From: Nereocystis luetkeana | Taxonomy: Eukaryota > Sar > Phaeophyceae > Laminariales > Laminariaceae | Length of the DNA: 64,000 nucleotides | Direction: 5' to 3' | Assembly: GCA_031213475.1 (NCBI GenBank) | Contig: JARUPZ010000023.1 | Coordinates: forward strand, 8,574,157 to 8,638,156 | Part shown: piece by piece, positions 1 to 12,400 of the stretch | How the letters are laid out: every line of letters starts with the position of its first letter | Position numbering within the stretch: the first letter of the stretch is position 1 | Position numbers and translations under genes: made by a program | Notes under the pieces: model-generated | Databases searched by the model: none | What the model was told of the DNA's origin: nothing | What the model saw: only the letters and a program-made list of their open reading frames with translations

Positions 1-3000
1 TCCTGCGCCGTGAAGGCGCTGTAGTACCCGTCTGCGCAGGCCGTGCACTCGATGGAACCGACGCTCGAATATTCTCCCTTTGCGCAAGACGACGGCGTTG
101 CGGAGGCCGAGCTGCAGGAGTAGCCGGCGGGGCAAGCGGAGCAAGCGGCTGTCCCCTCCTCCGTGGCGTAGTATCCGTCCAGGCACTCGATGCAATCCCC
201 GATCACGCTGGAGCCGTACCCCGCGACGGCTGTACCCACCGGGCAGGCGGTGGGGTCGCTGCAGTCTCCGGAGCAGTAGTACCCCGGGCTGCACGAGGCG
301 CACTCGAACGTGCCGTTGCAAGGAGAAGCCCATTCGCCCGCGGCACAGGACCTGTAGCATCCGTCGTCGTTGTCATAGACTACTACCGAAACCTGAACAC
401 GGGTATGGTGCACAGGCGTGTGTAGAAACAGACGTTGGGTGCATCTCATGAAGCCACAAATATATATTTATCATTCGTATGTAAGCGCCAACGGCCTGCC
501 ATACAGCACGCGAAGATAAGATTGAGCTTCCTCCAAACGTACAAGGTGTTGTGTTCTGCCTCCCGACGTACCATGCTAGTGTTTACAACACGGGAAAAAT
601 AATGTTGTGGCCGACGTAACACAAATGAAATTGAATTTGGAGCGGCGAGTTTTGAGCGTCTCGGCTCGGCGCTCTGCGTACAGTCCTCTGCTTAGTTAGA
701 ACGAACGCCAACATACCGGTTAGGCCCCCGGCTTATCGCTCATAGTGTTGCAACTCCTGAAAGACGCTCGTACCTTTGAGGGAACACTTAGTACACTCAG
801 ACTACTTGGTTGCAAGAAAAAAACGTTGGAAAGCAACCGATTCCCCGTCAGCCTTTACGCACCTCAGATGAGGGAAAGAACACCACCGAATCGCTGTCGA
901 ACAGGGGATCGGTTGAAGACACGGCGTGGCTTACGGTTGCCGTGTAAGACTCTGCGGTCTGGATGGCATCCTCCGCGCCCGTTATCGTGATGCTTTGAGC
1001 CTCGTTCCAGCTAACCGAGGTGAATGTAAGCGGCATACTTGTGCTCACGGTCAGGTATGCGCTGGTTACACTCGCCGTCACCTTTTTAGCCACGAGAGAA
1101 GCGAGAGAGAGGGGGGGGGGGGGGGTTAGGAGACGCGTCATTAGCGAGGTGAACTACAGTGCGTCTTCCGTACACAAGTTGTCACACAAAAGGGCGATGG
1201 AATTACATATCGTAGGACCAAACGCAATTTTTCTTCAAAATCTCGAAAGTAGCGGTGGCGCCACCGCCACCCTGAGTTGCAGCCCAGCTGTAGCTCTGCT
1301 AATCGGTGGAGGACTTTAGAAACGTTATCCCAGCTTTAACAAACGGGAATCGAAACAAACGTGGTTCTAAACACTGATTCTAATCCCAACTCTAATCCCG
1401 ACCCTGCCTGGGAAAGCTCCTGTTGTGACATTGCGTCGTAGGTGAATTCGTACCTGGTATATAGTTAGGGATCAATGAGGCCTCCTGCTGCGACCAGCCG
1501 GAGACTCTCACCCAGGGTTACTACTCCCGCGATAATTGTCTGGCAATCAACGCGGCACCTCGTCGCAGCGAGTAGGTACCCCGGTAAAAAATAAAACAAA
1601 TGTCGTGGTCGACGGTACACGTCGCAACCAACAATGGGCGGGCGGGATGGTCAGTTTTTTCTAGCCTCTTTCTACTTTGTCGTGCTGTTTTACAGCTGCG
1701 ATATCGCTCTTGGAGTGATACTCAATCACTGTCTCCCAGTACAACAATGAGGCTTTCTCGAAAAGGGATCCATCCTGAAGGCGTCCCCTCTTTTCTGCTC
1801 CAAATTACTGTTGTAACGTTGGGTCGTACGTGAATCCGTATATAGTGAGATCAATGAGGCCTCTCTGCTGCGGCTTGAGACCACACCCATATTTGTTGAC
1901 CCATAGCTCATTGTTGTCGCTCGTTTGACCTTCCTGGGGGTTCCTTCTCTTCTTTTTCGTCTCCAAACTCCTAGCCTAGTTGATTAGTGGTTCTGCCACC
2001 GTTGGTTGTCATGTAGGAACGTCGTGTACGATTTTCCATACCCCTCCGACGGTGATACGGCACTGAGGTATGCGATTGCCGTGTGAGGCACCCAGAATAA
2101 ATGTGCAATTTCACTGTGTGTTGTCTGGGGCAAGCCCTAAACACTACATGCTAAATCAGCGGCGGGTATGTATGGGATGGATCTTTTTTCTAACTCCTAT
2201 AAAAAACGAAAAGACAAGATTGTTGTAGGATAGGCTCATGAACGCGGCATTTTGCTTTCTTCGCGGCCCTCTAAACGAACCTGAACATTCTCCGATGGGC
2301 TGCCCATCAGCTTCACCGTGTACACCGCAAAGCTTCCCTCGTCCACGTACAGCGTCGACACCGAGAGGAGGATCCCCGCCTCGTCGTTGTCGTACACCCG
2401 GGCCGTCAAGCTCGCCGACGGAGAGAATGCCCCCGTCCAAGTATAGGTGCCGTTGGGGATGACCACCGAGTGCGTGATCGTCACCTCCGAGAGGGCTTCC
2501 ACCTCGCCGTCGTCCACCGCGGTGACGGTCACTCTTTGTTCCGTGTCCCAGTCGGCGGTTGTAAACCCCAGTGACGAGGTAGATGTAGTTACCTCCGAGC
2601 TCCCTCCGTTCGCGAGGTTCACGTTGAGCGGTGTGATGGGGTCCGCGTCCAGGACGACCGTATAGGTGGCGTTGGAGCCGCCTTCCGAGACCGAAACGAT
2701 CGACTCCGACAACACGACACCGGCAGCGACGTCAAACGTTTGCAGTCGCCGCCGCTGCGGTCCTCCTTGATATGGTGGGGCTTCACCTGTTGTTACAGGG
2801 GAACATATATATTAATAGTAATCACAACCAAATATGGTGCGTGGTTATAGGGGGGTACGTGATTCTTGGGTCCAGTACGGGCTCTGATTTCTATGGGTCC
2901 CCATAATATAGGTGCAAACCACGGGCTCCGAGCTGAAACACTGCTGTAGTGGGAGAACACAAGAAACACCAATAAATAGCAACGCTGCTGCTGTAGGTTG

Positions 3001-4333
3001 ATACATACAAATGGGATGCTCCTACTGCCGTAGGCTATCACTATTAATAGAGCGTATTGAGCATGCACCATTAACCATTTTGGAACCTGGTTTATGTACA
3101 TACATGACGACTGAAAAAAACGCCAACCGTGGCCCTATCAAACCTTCTATCCAGTAATATTATCCGTCCGTCCGAGTGCGCAGCAGCACGTGCGGGTGGC
3201 ATCGTGCTGCGCTTGACCACTCGCAATAAAAACAACCGGACACCCCCCGCTGCTCCATCGGATACACCTTCATGTAGCCGACGCTTTTACACAACCATCA
3301 TGTACTTTTTTCGTCGTTGTTCCTCTTGTGAAATCCCAACTTCATAGCTCTGTACGTAGTTATGCTTCATTTCGCTTCAGCAGCAGCAGATAGCGAAATT
3401 AATCGTACCTGGTACCTGGTACTTGGTACCAGGTACCTGGTGGTACCAGGTACCAGGTTCGTGTACGAGTATTCGAGCAAGGGGTCTTTTCATAAAGTCT
3501 CATAACATGCCCAAACCCGAAACTGTGGGACAAAGGCACCATGTACTGTAGAATCTATGAACAGTGTGGAAGCCGACTCGAGCCGTTCGCAATCATCAAT
3601 GAATATAGACTATACTATGTCGGTGCTGTATGCTTCTTTGTAATCTCTGACTACTGTGTCGTACCGGTATCCGTATACCAACAGCAGAAATCGCCGAGCG
3701 GGGTCCTCGTCACAACCCGCGCTATAAAGCTAAGAGCATAGCCTTTGTACTACTGCTGTGTCGTATCATAGATGCTCGTATTCCGACATACTTCCAGTTG
3801 CTACAGTACTCATACGTGGCAGATGCATTACTGCTGTATACCTGGTGCGTATGTGGACTACAGCAGTACATACTTACAGTAGTACCGTACTTGTGCCGCG
3901 CCCGGTGCGAGGCGGCAGGACTACATAGATCGGCGTATGGTGGCTCTTGCTAAGGAGCAAGCGTCGCTCATATATACCCCTTGCATGGCAAGAAGTGCCT
4001 CGAATTTTACCCATTGGAACGAAATGGATACTACTGGCGTCCTCTCGATGGAATCACTACGTGCTGCACCAGGTGTCTATTAATACTTGGATCGCAAGGA
4101 AGAGCAAACCACAACCGGCAAACGTATGCCACGTACGATACTGTACAACAGCAGTTAGATATCAACAGATCATACTTTAGATATACCGCACCTTGAGATT
4201 CGGCACCGGAGGCCACCCATTCGCCATATTCGCCTCCTCCGACGACTCCTCGCACGTCTGCGCTCACCCCGGCGCGTGACAAGCCTCCGATGAACAACAG
4301 CAGCAGCGGCGACGCGGCAAACAAGGCCGGCAT
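1..4333 (-). CDS. Secreted Calx-beta / GCC2-GCC3 cysteine-rich protein (5' part, runs off left edge)
   Basis: Four exons join in phase: 4333-4192, 2786-2281, 1081-863 and 392-1 (continuing outside the window). The first exon starts with ATG at 4333 and encodes a signal peptide (hydrophobic core ALFAASPLLLLFIGGL). The exon 1/2 junction is phase 1 (donor GTGCGG, acceptor CAACAG); the next two are phase 0. Exon 2 carries Calx-beta-like repeats (VSVSEGGSNATYTVVL, TARVYDND, LYVDEGSFAVYTVKL). Exon 3 continues with the FTSVSWNEAQSITITGAEDA type of strand pair, and exon 4 closes a repeat with VVVYDNDD. Exon 4 then enters Cys-rich GCC2/GCC3 (ephrin-receptor-like) repeats such as CIECLDGYY, CSACPAGYSC and CTACADGYYS. 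Calx-beta repeats are calcium-binding beta folds of extracellular and membrane proteins, so an extracellular or cell-surface role is likely. The C-terminus, and any membrane anchor, lie beyond position 1. No exact function is assigned. Confidence 0.9.
1425..1920. repeat. Pair of diverged direct repeats in an intron
   Basis: About 85-110 bp around 1425-1590 recurs at 1805-1920. Shared words are a GTTGTGACATTGCGTCGTA-like start, a 'gatcaatgaggcct' block and a 'ctgctgcg' block. A third, inverted relative lies at about 59400-59540. The copies here are in the intron between 1082 and 2280. The class is unknown. Confidence 0.6.
3406..3459. repeat. Palindromic cluster of ACCTGGTA / TACCAGGT words
   Basis: About 54 bp consist almost only of alternating ACCTGGTA and its complement TACCAGGT, and form a near-perfect palindrome in intron 1 of the Calx-beta gene. 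The same word occurs singly at more than twenty other places in the window. Confidence 0.85.
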
Positions 4334-5694
4334 CCTGGCGAACGTCCCTGCCGCCGCTCGTCCACGCCGTCGTTGATGCTTTCGAGTAGGATATCCATTT
4401 TCGAAATGCTTGGCCGCCTTATTCTTACGGCGGCACGCTGGCGGCGTGCCGTCCCGAGTTTTCTCGAGTGCTTCCATTCAAAGGACACCAGCACGCAACG
4501 CGCATCTATATGCCACACAGGGGCACAAGATGCCCGAAGCACGATCGACGACTCTAACCTTGTTGTAAGCGTTGGACAGAAGGAGAGGAAATCTACTACT
4601 GCGCTACTGCTGTAAATCTGCGGTCAGACTGGGACTAGCGCCGGATCAATCTAGAAGAGAACCGAAAGATACCGTGGAGTGCAACTATGTACGTACGTAA
4701 CAAAATGACGTGGTCGTGGTTTTACCTATTAATAATAACGGATGCTGGCGCAAGATCCAATGGATCCATATCCATATGTTTCCGTCGGATGTCGGGTCAA
4801 AACGACGAAAAGGATAAAAAAGGAAACTTGCGGTTTCATGAAAACGCCAATGCGGCGAAATACAAACCCCCCAATAGTGCCAGCCCTGGTGCATTCTTGC
4901 TCAAAGCTCTTTACCTGAGGTGGTACGCCTTTACGTAGCACCTTGCTGGTTGCTGCCGGCATCTTCTCGCGAAGGTGTGATGATACTTATTCACTATTAG
5001 CTGATGGCAGATACAACAATTTTATCAGTGGGTGAGTGGTTTGAAAAAGCTGATGTTTTGGCATAATATACCTAGAGTAGCAGGTATCACAGAATCACAG
5101 AATACGGCAACAACCGCAGTATGTGGTTTCTCTCCTCTCTCCTCTCTGATGTTGATGCGCGCATGCTCATGTTCGTCGCAGACAAGGTCGTTGGTTAATT
5201 GCGCGCAGTTTTGGAGTGTGATTAGGGTTCAATCAATACATCGGGGGGGCTGCCACCAAGCTGATTTGCTCTGATTTTGGTAGCCAGGCTTGGACAGCAC
5301 CCAGCATGTATATACACACACGAGCCTACCTTTTCGTGACTCACCTGGTACTTCGTGACTACTTGTGGACGAGACAAGACAAGACGAGCACAACAGCAGC
5401 TGTACGGGTATATAGCCCCTGAATTGCTGATTGTAAAGCTTAACTCCACGGGGGGCACGCGCCGCACCACCCTTATCGGCTCGTGTTGTGCTTCGTTTCG
5501 CTTCTCAAAACAGAGAACGAACGCAACCAGCCGCAAACCGACCGCTATCATGTACCGGCATACCGGCACAGCAGTACTCGATCCTCGCACCAAGGAGGGT
5601 AGCTCAACACTCATTCGAGAAAATGGTTGGCACACACTTGTGTACGACACGAATACAATTAACCTCAACCCTACTCCTAAGCCAATCAGTAGAC
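4334..5694. other. Intergenic DNA upstream of the Calx-beta gene
   Basis: This is the left part of the divergent interval between the Calx-beta gene and the PPTase gene. It should hold the Calx-beta gene's promoter and 5' UTR, but no clear TATA box or other core element stands out. The open frames here are short and resemble no protein I recognise. Confidence 0.5.
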
Positions 5695-6385
5695 CTGTGG
5701 GTCGGCACGATTTGAGTCACCAACGACTACTGTGTAGTTATTATTAATAGTCGGACTATTAATAATAGTTAGTCGTTTTCCGGAGATTCCGACTGTGAGA
5801 CTTACTGGGGTTCATTTCTTGTAGGAAGTACTGATGAACTCGGGATATATTTTTCAACTTCTGGGCGGGCACCCCTCTACTGGATTGATTTGGCTCGTCG
5901 ACTGGGCATCAGCTGGTTTCGCCGGCGGACTTGCCGACTAAAGTCAGTTGGTCGGCTTACGGCACCTACCGACTAGTTATTAGCCGTGATATCCTGCCAG
6001 GTCACACCTCTACCTATCCTACCAACCCCATCCCTGACCCTAACCTAATCAGTAGAGCTGTGAGTCAGCAGGATTTTACGACTATAGCAATAACTACAAC
6101 AGTGGTCAGTAGGTGCCGTTAGCCGACTAACTGACTTTAGTCGGTAAGCCGGCTGGTGAAGCTAGCTGATGACCAGTCGATTTGCCGACTTAAGCCAGGC
6201 GAGCGAAGCGAGCCCAATCAGCTGAGCGGCCCCGCGCCTTCAAAATGAAAAATGTATCCCACATTCAACAATCCTTCCTACACGTGTGGAAACCCAGTAA
6301 GTCGGACATAGTCGGCATCTCCGAAACGAATATCTATCAGTCCGACAACTAAGTAGTTAGTGACTTAAGTCGTGCCGACCCACAG
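5695..6385. repeat. ~690 bp inverted-repeat element (palindrome)
   Basis: The left end (CTGTGGGTCGGCACGA, 5695 on) returns as its reverse complement at 6370-6385. The arms can be followed almost to the centre (about 6040). Conserved blocks include 'agttagtcg', 'cttactgggtt', 'actaaagtcagtt' and 'acggcacctac'. Each arm is about 330 bp and rich in GCCGAC/GTCGGC. A single-arm relative lies at 7226-7556. It looks like a non-autonomous foldback element; no transposase is visible. Confidence 0.8.
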
Positions 6386-7225
6386 CCCTACCAATCAGAC
6401 AGAAGCTCGAATAAGTGGCAAGAAACCAATTCTTCGAGGCTCGAAACCTGCTATGATATGCTTCTGAAAGGAAACGAGCGTGCCAAACGCAATCCCACCC
6501 CCAGGTCTGTGGTCATACGACTACGTCCACACATGGCATAAGTACACCCGCCCAGCACCCATGACAGAGATATCAACAACCAACCGCACAAGCAATGAAC
6601 AGCTCGCTAGCCCTGTGTATAGCATAACTCTAAGGCGAGTGCCACCGCCCATGGCAGTGGAGCTTGTGCTCGCATGTACAATGTGAGTATGTGCTAATCA
6701 ATTATATTATGTCGCGACGAGATCCTGGGGGATTTTGGTAAGCGCGGCAGACATTTCGACATTCACACCCAGAACCTGCATCTGCTGCTTCGTCCCAGTT
6801 ATTCGCTTCTACCGCTGTACTATTAATACCTGGTAGGCTCTAATGTTGGATTGCTGTTCTACAGGCGGCGGTGACTGCTACACTCTCGAGGGCTCGACAT
6901 TAGATGATACCTGGCAAGCGTGTAGCCTGTAGGTCAGATGGTGAGCCTGTCGTCCAGGAGTAGGAATGATACATTGCAGCGTCGAGATCCCGACTATTTT
7001 TCAAGCATGGTACGACTTAAATACGTACCAGGTATGATCTAAAAATTAGCACAATCTATGCTCATCTCGGTTTCGCCTTTTGTCTTCCTTTTTGTTTTCA
7101 GGTGCGTCTGACGATCTGCATACCTTGATCGCGCATTGAATGTCACATTATGTCCCGAACGAAAATCGAGGTAAGCCAATACCGCACCGCAAGACGACAC
7201 CTACATGCTTTGTTTTTCTTAGTTT
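6386..7225. other. Intergenic spacer, no gene seen
   Basis: This spacer lies between two related repeat elements. It holds only short unrecognised frames, one TATTAATA word near 6821 and ACCTGGTA-type words. I see no gene. Confidence 0.5.
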
Positions 7226-7556
7226 TGACCTTCTGAGTCGGCACACGTTGTGACCAACTAGTTGTTAGTCGGACTGACAGTTAGTCGTTTCCCACAGGTG
7301 CCGATTCCCCGACGTATTGGGTTTCTATATTTGAAGGAAGGCTTGGTGCATTCGGATTGTTTTCTGTTTTGAGCGGGCGGGCCTCTCTCGGCTGGTAAGT
7401 CTGATTTGGCGCGCCTCGCTCGTCTGACTTAAGTCGGCAAGTCGGCTGGCCATAAACTGTCTTCACCAGCCGACTTGTCGGCTGAAGTCAGTTAGTTGAC
7501 TAGCGGCACCTACCGATTTGTTGTTAGTCGTGGCATCCTATCGACTCACACGTCTA
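7226..7556. repeat. Single-arm relative of the 5695-6385 palindrome
   Basis: It shares, in the same order as the left arm of the palindrome, a GTCGGCAC start, 'agttagtcgttt', a 'tattgggttt' block, 'gcgggcgggcc', repeated GACTTAAGTCGGC words, and 'agcggcacctaccga' near the end. It suggests that one arm is the basic unit and the palindrome is a head-to-head dimer. Confidence 0.7.
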
Positions 7557-8574
7557 GTCATTGTACAAATCGATATCTTCATCTAAACTCAGATGAAACA
7601 GGATGCAGCCTTCCTTCCTGGTAGCGTGGGTGTCGTTTTTGCTGACTCAGCTGTGTTGTCGAGACACCTCGAAATCAATTCTAGATCGACAGAGCAGGCA
7701 CCGGCAGAAAACTATAGCAAAGCAAAAATCGATAACCAGTGGGCACGCCATGCGCAGCTGGGCCCACCAAGTGTCATACACCGAACGTTTGTATGCAAGC
7801 AAGCCCTTGCAACAGCCTCGTCGACCAAGCCCTATACCGACCGTTCGTACGTGCGAGCGTACGAGAAGAAAGCTTGTTGAATACCACAGGTATACTGTAC
7901 TTGGATTTGTCTTTTTTACCAAATACAGTACGTACAGGCCAACGTTGGTATATAGTCAAAAGAGAGCTATGATCAGGCCCTGACCTAGTGTATACCAGGT
8001 ACCAGCACCTGTTTCCTGGTACAACTGTAGGTATCACTCGAAGGAAAGCACAGCACTTGACGCCGCGAGGGTTCCATCGCCCAAATAGGTGAGACCACGG
8101 CGGGCGCAATAGAGTGCAGTCTCGGCCGAGGCGGGCCCAGGCGTGGCGGCCGCGAGACAGCGCCGACAGGGAGGGATCCGGAAGCAAGAGGGCGAGGAGA
8201 CCTGGCACCACAGGCGGCAGCTATCACCTGGGATCTCCTCGGAGGCTTGCGACGATGGTGCTTCGATGTGCGCGGGTTGGGGGAGCTTTCAAGGGAGCAG
8301 GTGTGTCGATTCTGCTGCTGCCTCAGTGAAGAACGTGACCAGGAAGACTAATAAGACTTGTTGATACATGCCGTGCTTACTTGCTCCTTCAATACCACCG
8401 CGTTAAAATACCCTTTCGAGGGGCGTCAGAAGGAAAATTGCGGAAATGACACATTTGACGATTGCAGCACCGACCGCATGAAAACAAACAGGGGGGGTGG
8501 GATAGGGAATGTGCGCGCGAATGACGAATGCGCGGAGACTGCCGGCATACCCTCAGGGTGATATCTAGTGGTAC
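7557..8574. other. Intergenic spacer with a GC-rich block
   Basis: About 8040-8330 is clearly more GC-rich than its flanks and is open on both strands, but no translation resembles a known family and no convincing splice sites frame it. It could hold an unrecognised 5' exon, a CpG-like region or a degenerate repeat. Confidence 0.35.
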
Positions 8575-9165
8575 TGCAGCATCCCCCCCCCCCTATTATA
8601 TATATACATATAATATACTAAGTATATAGATAGGTTGGGTTGGCGTCGGTTGGCAACGACACTGTAAAACATGCCGCTCACTACGTGAGCTAGACAACCA
8701 GGGTACCTCTTTTTCTTTATTTTCTTTTTTTTGGCGGTCGGTCACAGCTGGTTGTCGAGTTAGATCGTTTGTGCGAGGTGGACAACCTTCACTCCGCACA
8801 AGTGGAATTGATCGTATCACGTAGTGTTTAAGGTAAGGCACCCAAGAGGCAGTTACTTAGTACTCCCGTTGCTGTCTCTGGTAATGCCTACACCGGAAAT
8901 TAAAGCAACTCATTGAAGCTGTCATCCATATGCAAGTCCGCCTCACAAGCGGTTCTTAGAAGGATGAAACCCTTCATGCGACTCCCCAGACACCTCACGG
9001 CGCTTCGCGCTTGGTGCAAGCAATGTCTGCCTGGTCGGTGAAAACCCGACATGCTCCGTCCCGGCATTGTAGAGATGCGAGGGTCTATGGTCATACGACT
9101 ACGGCCATGTATGATATCGAGTACATCTCTCCTATCGAGCACCCCCCCCTCCCCCCTAGACGGTT
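8575..9165 (-). repeat. Dispersed repeat family A, reverse copy
   Basis: This copy reads on the minus strand. It has the family's conserved blocks: a 'ccaacccaacctat' end (complement near 8635), the 'gccaaccgacgcc' block, a 'gaaccgcttgtgaggcgg' block, and 'gcttgcaccaagcgcgaagcg' (complement near 9003). It ends near a poly-C run at 9140. Other copies are at 15838, 51478, 55828, 56085 and 56616. No coding capacity is conserved. Confidence 0.8.
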
Positions 9166-9455
9166 GGTAGGACCTCCACTTGTTGTATGTTGGTCGTTAC
9201 TGGTAGATGTGAGTCCCGAAAACGGCTGAAGTGAGGGCTGGCTGTGCTATATGCACGGGAATAGGCGGGCCAATGCAACGTTTTTGGTGATGCAAGGCAG
9301 CCGTGTGTGTTATGTCTGCTCAGCGCTGCTGTGCGGACCGAACCGCCCTGAGATGAAACGACTCGCGTGGGTTGGGGGGAGCTGCTCCCTCGGCGCCTTG
9401 CGTCCCCTGATATATAGCTCTGTAGTCAGGCACAGGCGGTGGGCATTGTCTGGCC

Positions 9456-12400
9456 ATGCTTTATGACAAGTGTCAACACCACGCCGCTCTACGAGTGTAT
9501 TCAATCGCCCTCAACGAGCGGCGCAGCTCCATTTTTGTTTCGCGTCCTTTCGTTCACATTGTCTCGGTGCCCCCGCCGTCGTGCGTCGGTCAGTGGGACT
9601 CGCTCCTTGGCCTATTGCCCGAGACCGAGAGGGTGCGCGTGCTGAGCTTCCTCAGGGAAAACGATCGTAACCTAGCGCTGGGGAGCCGGCTTCTGCAGCG
9701 AGCGCTGGTATCTCAGGCAAGTGTTTTTTTAAACAGGAGGCCTCTCGCCATAGATAGGCGGAATGGTTCAGAACCACTCTCGCAAGCGCGTATTTTGCTG
9801 CTATCAGGTACCAGGCATATATTGCGGTCCCGTGGGAAACATCCTAGTGACGCGTTCTACGATAGAGGTGGCACATTTCCGTGATTTCTTTTTCTGAATG
9901 GTGGGGTTACTTAACTCAAAATCGTCAAAATAAGGCCAATCTTGCTTCCAAATGACGTAATTGTATACTTGGGGCCATGGGATAATGTATTGGGATGCAA
10001 CTCGATTTTTGCTGGAGGTCAGTTTTCGGGTGGGGTACTGTATGTAGCTCCCCAAGTGAAGAGCCTCAGACATTTAGCGTGAACCTCTATCGTAGAACGC
10101 CTCTATAATAGTCCAATGTTGAAGATTCGCATATTATATATCCCAGGTACACTTTGTATTTTTGCTGTTGTATACTCTTGCGCTGCAACCTATATAGAGT
10201 ACAGCAACTGTAATTTCAGGATGGCGCCATCTTTTGCGACCCACTGAGCTCTGAAGGACGGGGCGCGGCGGTAGACGAAAGCCTCGGCCCGCCTGATGTT
10301 GTGGGGAAAAAATGTCGTCCCGACACTCGTGGTGCTGGCAACGCACTCTAAAACCCGATTCCCCGACGTTTGCGCCATTCGGGCTGTGCACGCGGCCCCT
10401 TTGCCTCGTCGTTCGTTTGCGCCAGGTGTTCGGCTTGAATTTTTGTGAGGTGGATATTCGGCGAACTCCGGAGGTGAATGTCCTTGACCAGATAGCGACA
10501 GTCACAGCGAGGCAGAAGAAAGGGGGCGGCAATACTCATGCTGTTCCGTTGGATGCGTCGGGCGGCCCGGATTGTTTTGTTTCAGGAGCGCACTACCTAG
10601 TCGTTCGTTTCTGCGGGCGGCAGTTTGTCAGGGCGTTTTTTTCGCATATGGTGCTTGTGAGAGCTTCGTTTTCGCGATACGCCCCTGCCTCCCTCTTGAA
10701 GTATGTTATCGCAAGCCGGCGGCGGGCGAACTCAAAACCATGGTTGGGTATGGGGGGGGGGGGGGGGGGGCGCGGCCGCTCGTTCCGGTTGGGATAAGTC
10801 GCAGTCGTGAAATACCCATGCGCCGTGCCGAGGCGGTTCCGGTTGGGAGATGTTGGTTCTCCGGCAACAGAAATCGTCCGCTGTAAGTCAAGTCGGCTGT
10901 TCCACCGTCCTCTTTCCGAAGCTTTAGATGATAATGATGATGATGATGATGATGTTCTCACATCATCTCATGCCCTTGAAATCTAGCCCATGGTCACCAA
11001 CCAGGCTAAAAAAAAACGTCGTGGTGGAAGAAAATAAGGAGCGGTAGACCTGTCAGCTGCCGCAGACGGCTGAGTGGAAGGATTTCCTCAGCATTGTTTT
11101 GAAGAATCGGCAATACAACCAACCAAGCATGCCCGTCCCGCCGCCGCCGCCAACGACGTCCGCGGTTTGTGCTCCTTCGCAACATCCCCTCTCCCCATCT
11201 TGCCTACCCACTCAGAGAAAGCCGTACTTCGCCGGCGCGGCTAACGCTCTCCTGGACGGTTCGATGCCTTCTCATCTAGAAAACTGGAACTTCAACGTTT
11301 CTCACCACGGCCAGTACGTGGCGATCGCGTCGGAGCCGGTCTGTCTGGTAAGAACCGCCCCGCAGTACTCGGTGGTGCCGCCGGCGGCGCCGGGGGCGGT
11401 GAATACTGTGTTGGAAAATGACGGAAGGAAGACAGAGGGCTGGGTTATAGTAGTGCTAGGCGTGCTTGGCGTGATGTATGCGCTGGATGGGCCGCGTCCC
11501 GTATCTACTACGTGTGTCTGAGGGGGGACGGGGGCCATTGACCCACCCATCCACCCTGCCGGTTTTTTTCTCTCGTGTTGCACACAACAGCAGCACATGT
11601 CGATACCTGCTTGGTAGGGGGACAGGTAGAGATATGACCGCCAGGTATGCAGGGCAATGCGGTTTCATTTCCTCAACGGTACGTACTGCTTTCATGTTTG
11701 TAGATAATCGTTCGCGCGGCGGTTTGTTCTTTACCATCCCTATATCGGAGGTGATTTAAGTGCATCATGCTATAATTCCGGGAAACTATCACGAAGGTGG
11801 GGTTTGTGCCCGTAGATACATTGAACAAACAAACATGTTAACACCTATTTTTTTTGTTCAGCCGTGTCTGTTACAAGCATTTATCTCGACCAGCGAGCAA
11901 TTCAAGGTCTTTCTTCCGCCTGCTCGGAGCTCTCTAGAGATCAAAACGCCTCCTTTCATGACGTTTTCAGGTGTGTCGGTCACTCACTTGGAAGACCGCC
12001 ACACCAAAGAAAGCAAACAATGGAGGGTTTATATATTTTCCGCTCGTTGTTTTGGCTCGACCTGTTCCGTGCACCAGTGTGGGGTGGACCTCGTGGATAC
12101 CAAGCGCCGAGCGAATGAACCGGGCCCGGCGGAGGACTACCTCCGATATTTCACGGAGCACTTCACGGACACCGAGTGGGAAACGATCAAGAGGCAGGTT
12201 TTGAAGTCCGCAATACCCGATAAATTTGCGGTTAGTTTTGTGTCTGTGTGTCTCCAGTCATGAGTTACCCCGGTGCTTTTACCCTTGGTGATGTGCCTCC
12301 ACGCCGGACAAGGCATGGAGGGACTATCCTACCTACGAGAACGGCGCGCGACACGCAGATTTTAGATTGTGCATGTCGCCGAAACAGAGGCCCAATTGAC

